Assembly: GCA_964603635.1 (NCBI GenBank) | Contig: CAZRVH010000021.1 | Location: forward strand, 1 to 14,063 | Origin: CAZRVH01 sp964603635 | GTDB taxonomy: Bacteria > Patescibacteriota > Gracilibacteria > Peribacterales > Peribacteraceae | Direction of reading: 5' to 3' | DNA length: 14,063 bases | Shown here: piece by piece, positions 13,301 through 14,063 of the stretch | Position numbering within the stretch: position 1 is the first letter of the stretch | Layout: every line of letters starts with the position of its first letter | The notes under the pieces: generated by a model | Seen by the model: the letters and a program-made list of their open reading frames with translations, nothing else | Database searches by the model: none | What the model was told of the DNA's origin: nothing | Position numbers and translations under genes: made by a program

Positions 13301-14063
13301 AACATGGACAAAGGAATCCCGGTTCTGGGCTTCCTTGGAAAAACGCAGTCCAAGGTTCAAACCCTTCCGGCCGATCTGATCAGGGTAGTGGGCTTGCAGC
13401 CATTGCTTGTGGATAAGGACAACGTGCCGTGGACGCGCATCCAAAACTGGAAGAACGCCTCGTCGGCATCGTCGATGCCGCTTGCACAGTACCTCGAGCA
13501 GGTCATATTCCTGCCAGATACGCAGAGCGTCATCAAGTTCGTCTGCGGGTCTTCTTCCTCCCGCTCGTCCTCATCCTCTTCCCGCTCCTCTTCTTCTTCC
13601 TCGGTCATGCAATGCCCCGCCAACGGCTGCGCGCTGAATAACAACGCAGGCGTCACGTTCTGCAAGAACCAAGGTTTGGTTTGCACCCCCACCAAGGACC
13701 TCCCCTGCGTGAAGTGCGTTGCCCAGTCCTCTTCCACATCAAGCACGGTCTCGTCATCCCGTTCGTCCAGTTCTTCGTCTCGCTCCTCCTCCTACTCTAC
13801 GTACTCCACCTTCTCCGCCTACTCCTATTATTCTGCCTTCTCTGCCTATTCCACCTACTCCGCCTTCTCCCTCCCCCCGTCCTCCTCCCGCTCCTCCCCC
13901 GGCATCGTGTCCCTCTTCATCTGCGGCAACGGAAAAACGGAAGGAGCCGAGCAGTGCGACGACGGCAACCTGAGCGATACCGACGGATGCACGACGCAGT
14001 GCGTCTTGGCTGCGTATGACATAGCGGTGTCGTCCGTACCCTTCGGATTCCAATCTTCCTCCC
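10307..14063 (+). CDS. Giant modular surface protein, cut by the window end (partial)
   Basis: Translation from GTG 10307 is open for 1252 codons to the last base. The start MPFSQRQRRFVLAIFLLCGVA gives a basic tip and membrane segment like the two preceding proteins; no in-frame ATG offers a signal. Modules: DUF4215-like CGDG...EQCDDGN (116-142); a short Ser run; a Cys-rich and acidic region with NSKDDDDD (about 198); an unrecognised domain with ten or more cysteines; a charged helical, probably coiled-coil segment (about 413-500); Pro/Gly and TAGT repeats (about 560-630); a Vgb-like propeller (about 660-1080, strands DGSLWFS, DGSIWFTT, DGAMWFTY, DGMWFLG); Ser/Arg linkers flanking a small Cys module; a Ser-x-Tyr/Phe tract; and a second CGNG...EQCDDGN module. 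Bases 10440-11990 are clearly richer in A/T-ending codons than the rest, suggesting a module of different origin. By analogy the missing end may carry another anchor. Confidence 0.88.
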   Translation, partial: MPFSQRQRRFVLAIFLLCGVAGSFAWTQYFQKESLTAQTTGDSSSSGYRPCRIDFTVVGGKYYHEDCSDGDSCTDDICRDDFFNLLQSDDPNTGVCYNAAAPQKINPETGKLCYSCGDGLKQLNEQCDDGNLINFDGCSTWCTIESSSSSSSSAPCSLSQYPNRDAECENIGPGKCKDNDPSTGPCCNNSCKLTACSNSKDDDDDTFRDTDDWGCYMSGTSIPAGTDFSSLSYKMDDDNEVCSPRLDAAIFDSLVGEKKAAEILSFDAKGPRKTWIGSLLALIYGTQSDPAVKQRIKDCAAKAGIYRTVNFSHINFGVFPANDPRGKRPTEPAHACLVAFDYRTETTTVKANAATGDTTAIAIDCQEKCGYDPYKAQKNATVALKEWCATNCICDGVGQSNKASLNSRNTTGMTAERKTWDDAFNQMQRRIAQMGADVAVATDQATRKSLQDMYEQAVKFGADFKAKMDAQFKKLDEEKKANETKIADIDARTTVADSLLCYANCMNGVDGGGIQTTRQAGKFAGVPYANVCPAQSADCCRAVCVQDHCPITVVNKPSSPPPGLNTPSPPGGNPTGATTGGGGGAGDTAGGGMNAAASDAAASSEAASDGGGTTAGTTAGTTAGTTAGTIGGGFASSARRSFSSVAISSTASVAVSGEACFTKFIAPAEYVPDPAVQLGDGQQFAYTGQFFIPWNFQDALGIQKDFNVFLGDVVYQKGAKRFTRGTWSTVTPDGTFSKPVQADVPTIPNDKSFRTSSGLYDGKDTIWNVATQDYADCKQPYVDGVPRSLCNFEVQKTTISTNTSKKIVIPNSTWFGADVDASVSGSPSLVASDGSLWFSIIRADVLINVRPDMSVKVVPFPSKGCTSIGRPVYQFGDAYCRGASKLKEGPDGSIWFTTGLQAEAEKFPQIGIVKKDGTVKMLYSPSVWEEIIYVSSFFKGYDGAMWFTYTRPNAVGVLAPIETKHVGRMTMEGALSFVQTPAYVAKMAAGKDGMWFLGNMDKGIPVLGFLGKTQSKVQTLPADLIRVVGLQPLLVDKDNVPWTRIQNWKNASSASSMPLAQYLEQVIFLPDTQSVIKFVCGSSSSRSSSSSSRSSSSSSVMQCPANGCALNNNAGVTFCKNQGLVCTPTKDLPCVKCVAQSSSTSSTVSSSRSSSSSSRSSSYSTYSTFSAYSYYSAFSAYSTYSAFSLPPSSSRSSPGIVSLFICGNGKTEGAEQCDDGNLSDTDGCTTQCVLAAYDIAVSSVPFGFQSSS
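12143..12190 (+). repeat. Four tandem 12-bp repeats encoding TAGT
   Basis: Units ACGAC[CG]GC[AT]GGC begin at 12143, 12155, 12167 and 12179; the middle two are identical. They encode four Thr-Thr-Ala-Gly units within a Gly/Ala/Ser-rich hinge ahead of the second Vgb-like propeller. The 12-bp unit keeps the frame if copy number changes. Confidence 0.9.
13793..13870 (+). repeat. Ser-x-aromatic triplet tract (9-bp periodicity)
   Basis: The codons encode tyrosine or phenylalanine at every third residue with serine and Thr/Ala between (YSTYSTFSAY..., then SAFSAYSTYSAFS). The DNA repeats as TACTCCACC/TTCTCCGCC-type nonamers. It lies between a Ser/Arg linker and the last DUF4215-like module of the partial protein. 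Confidence 0.88.

Noticed and set aside
852..14063. Recoding of TGA as glycine (as in Gracilibacteria)
   Set aside because: TGA ends the synthase and beta-CASP genes at the expected family lengths, and none occurs inside the giant frames.

Overview
The window looks like a chromosomal segment from an uncultivated bacterium with moderately high GC, standard stop codons (TGA, TAA and TAG all end real genes) and several genes that appear to be transcribed without a leader. Very long serine-linker surface proteins carrying Cys-rich CGNG...EQCDDGN repeats, plus a beta-CASP RNase-like protein, fit Patescibacteria (CPR), perhaps Peregrinibacteria/Peribacteria. That placement is inferred from gene style only. 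Use of TGA as a stop argues against the recoded Gracilibacteria and Absconditabacteria.

Region 1-851 is an rRNA-operon tail. It holds a clear 5S rRNA (326-449), a possible but weak 23S 3' end at the left edge, three copies of a short dispersed hairpin-type repeat ending in GGGATGACA or GGGTGACAT, and a weak second 5S-like fragment. Just before the pseudouridine synthase gene lies a broken, divergent copy of that gene's first 13 codons. Region 852-3620 is housekeeping: an RsuA/RluB-type rRNA pseudouridine synthase, a small four-helix membrane protein with its own promoter and Shine-Dalgarno site, a strong intrinsic terminator, and a beta-CASP metallo-beta-lactamase RNA-processing-type protein.

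Region 3650-14063 is a locus of three large, modular, membrane-tethered or secreted proteins, all on the + strand. The first (544 aa) is a six-repeat beta-propeller-like protein. The second (1649 aa) joins a beta-sandwich, an Ig-like domain, a Vgb-like propeller, three H-type-lectin-like units, Ca-binding motifs, serine linkers, five near-identical Cys-rich repeats and a C-terminal NTGPE/hydrophobic/basic tail. The third (at least 1252 aa, cut by the window end) starts at GTG 10307 and is open to the last base. It has DUF4215-like Cys modules, a coiled coil, a second Vgb-like propeller, serine linkers and an unusual Ser-x-Tyr/Phe triplet tract. Shared modules, including one stray propeller blade of the first protein inside the second, indicate module exchange within the locus. 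The likely role is cell-surface adhesion or recognition, with propellers and lectin-like units as binding heads on stiff Ser-rich stalks. No binding partner can be read from the sequence.
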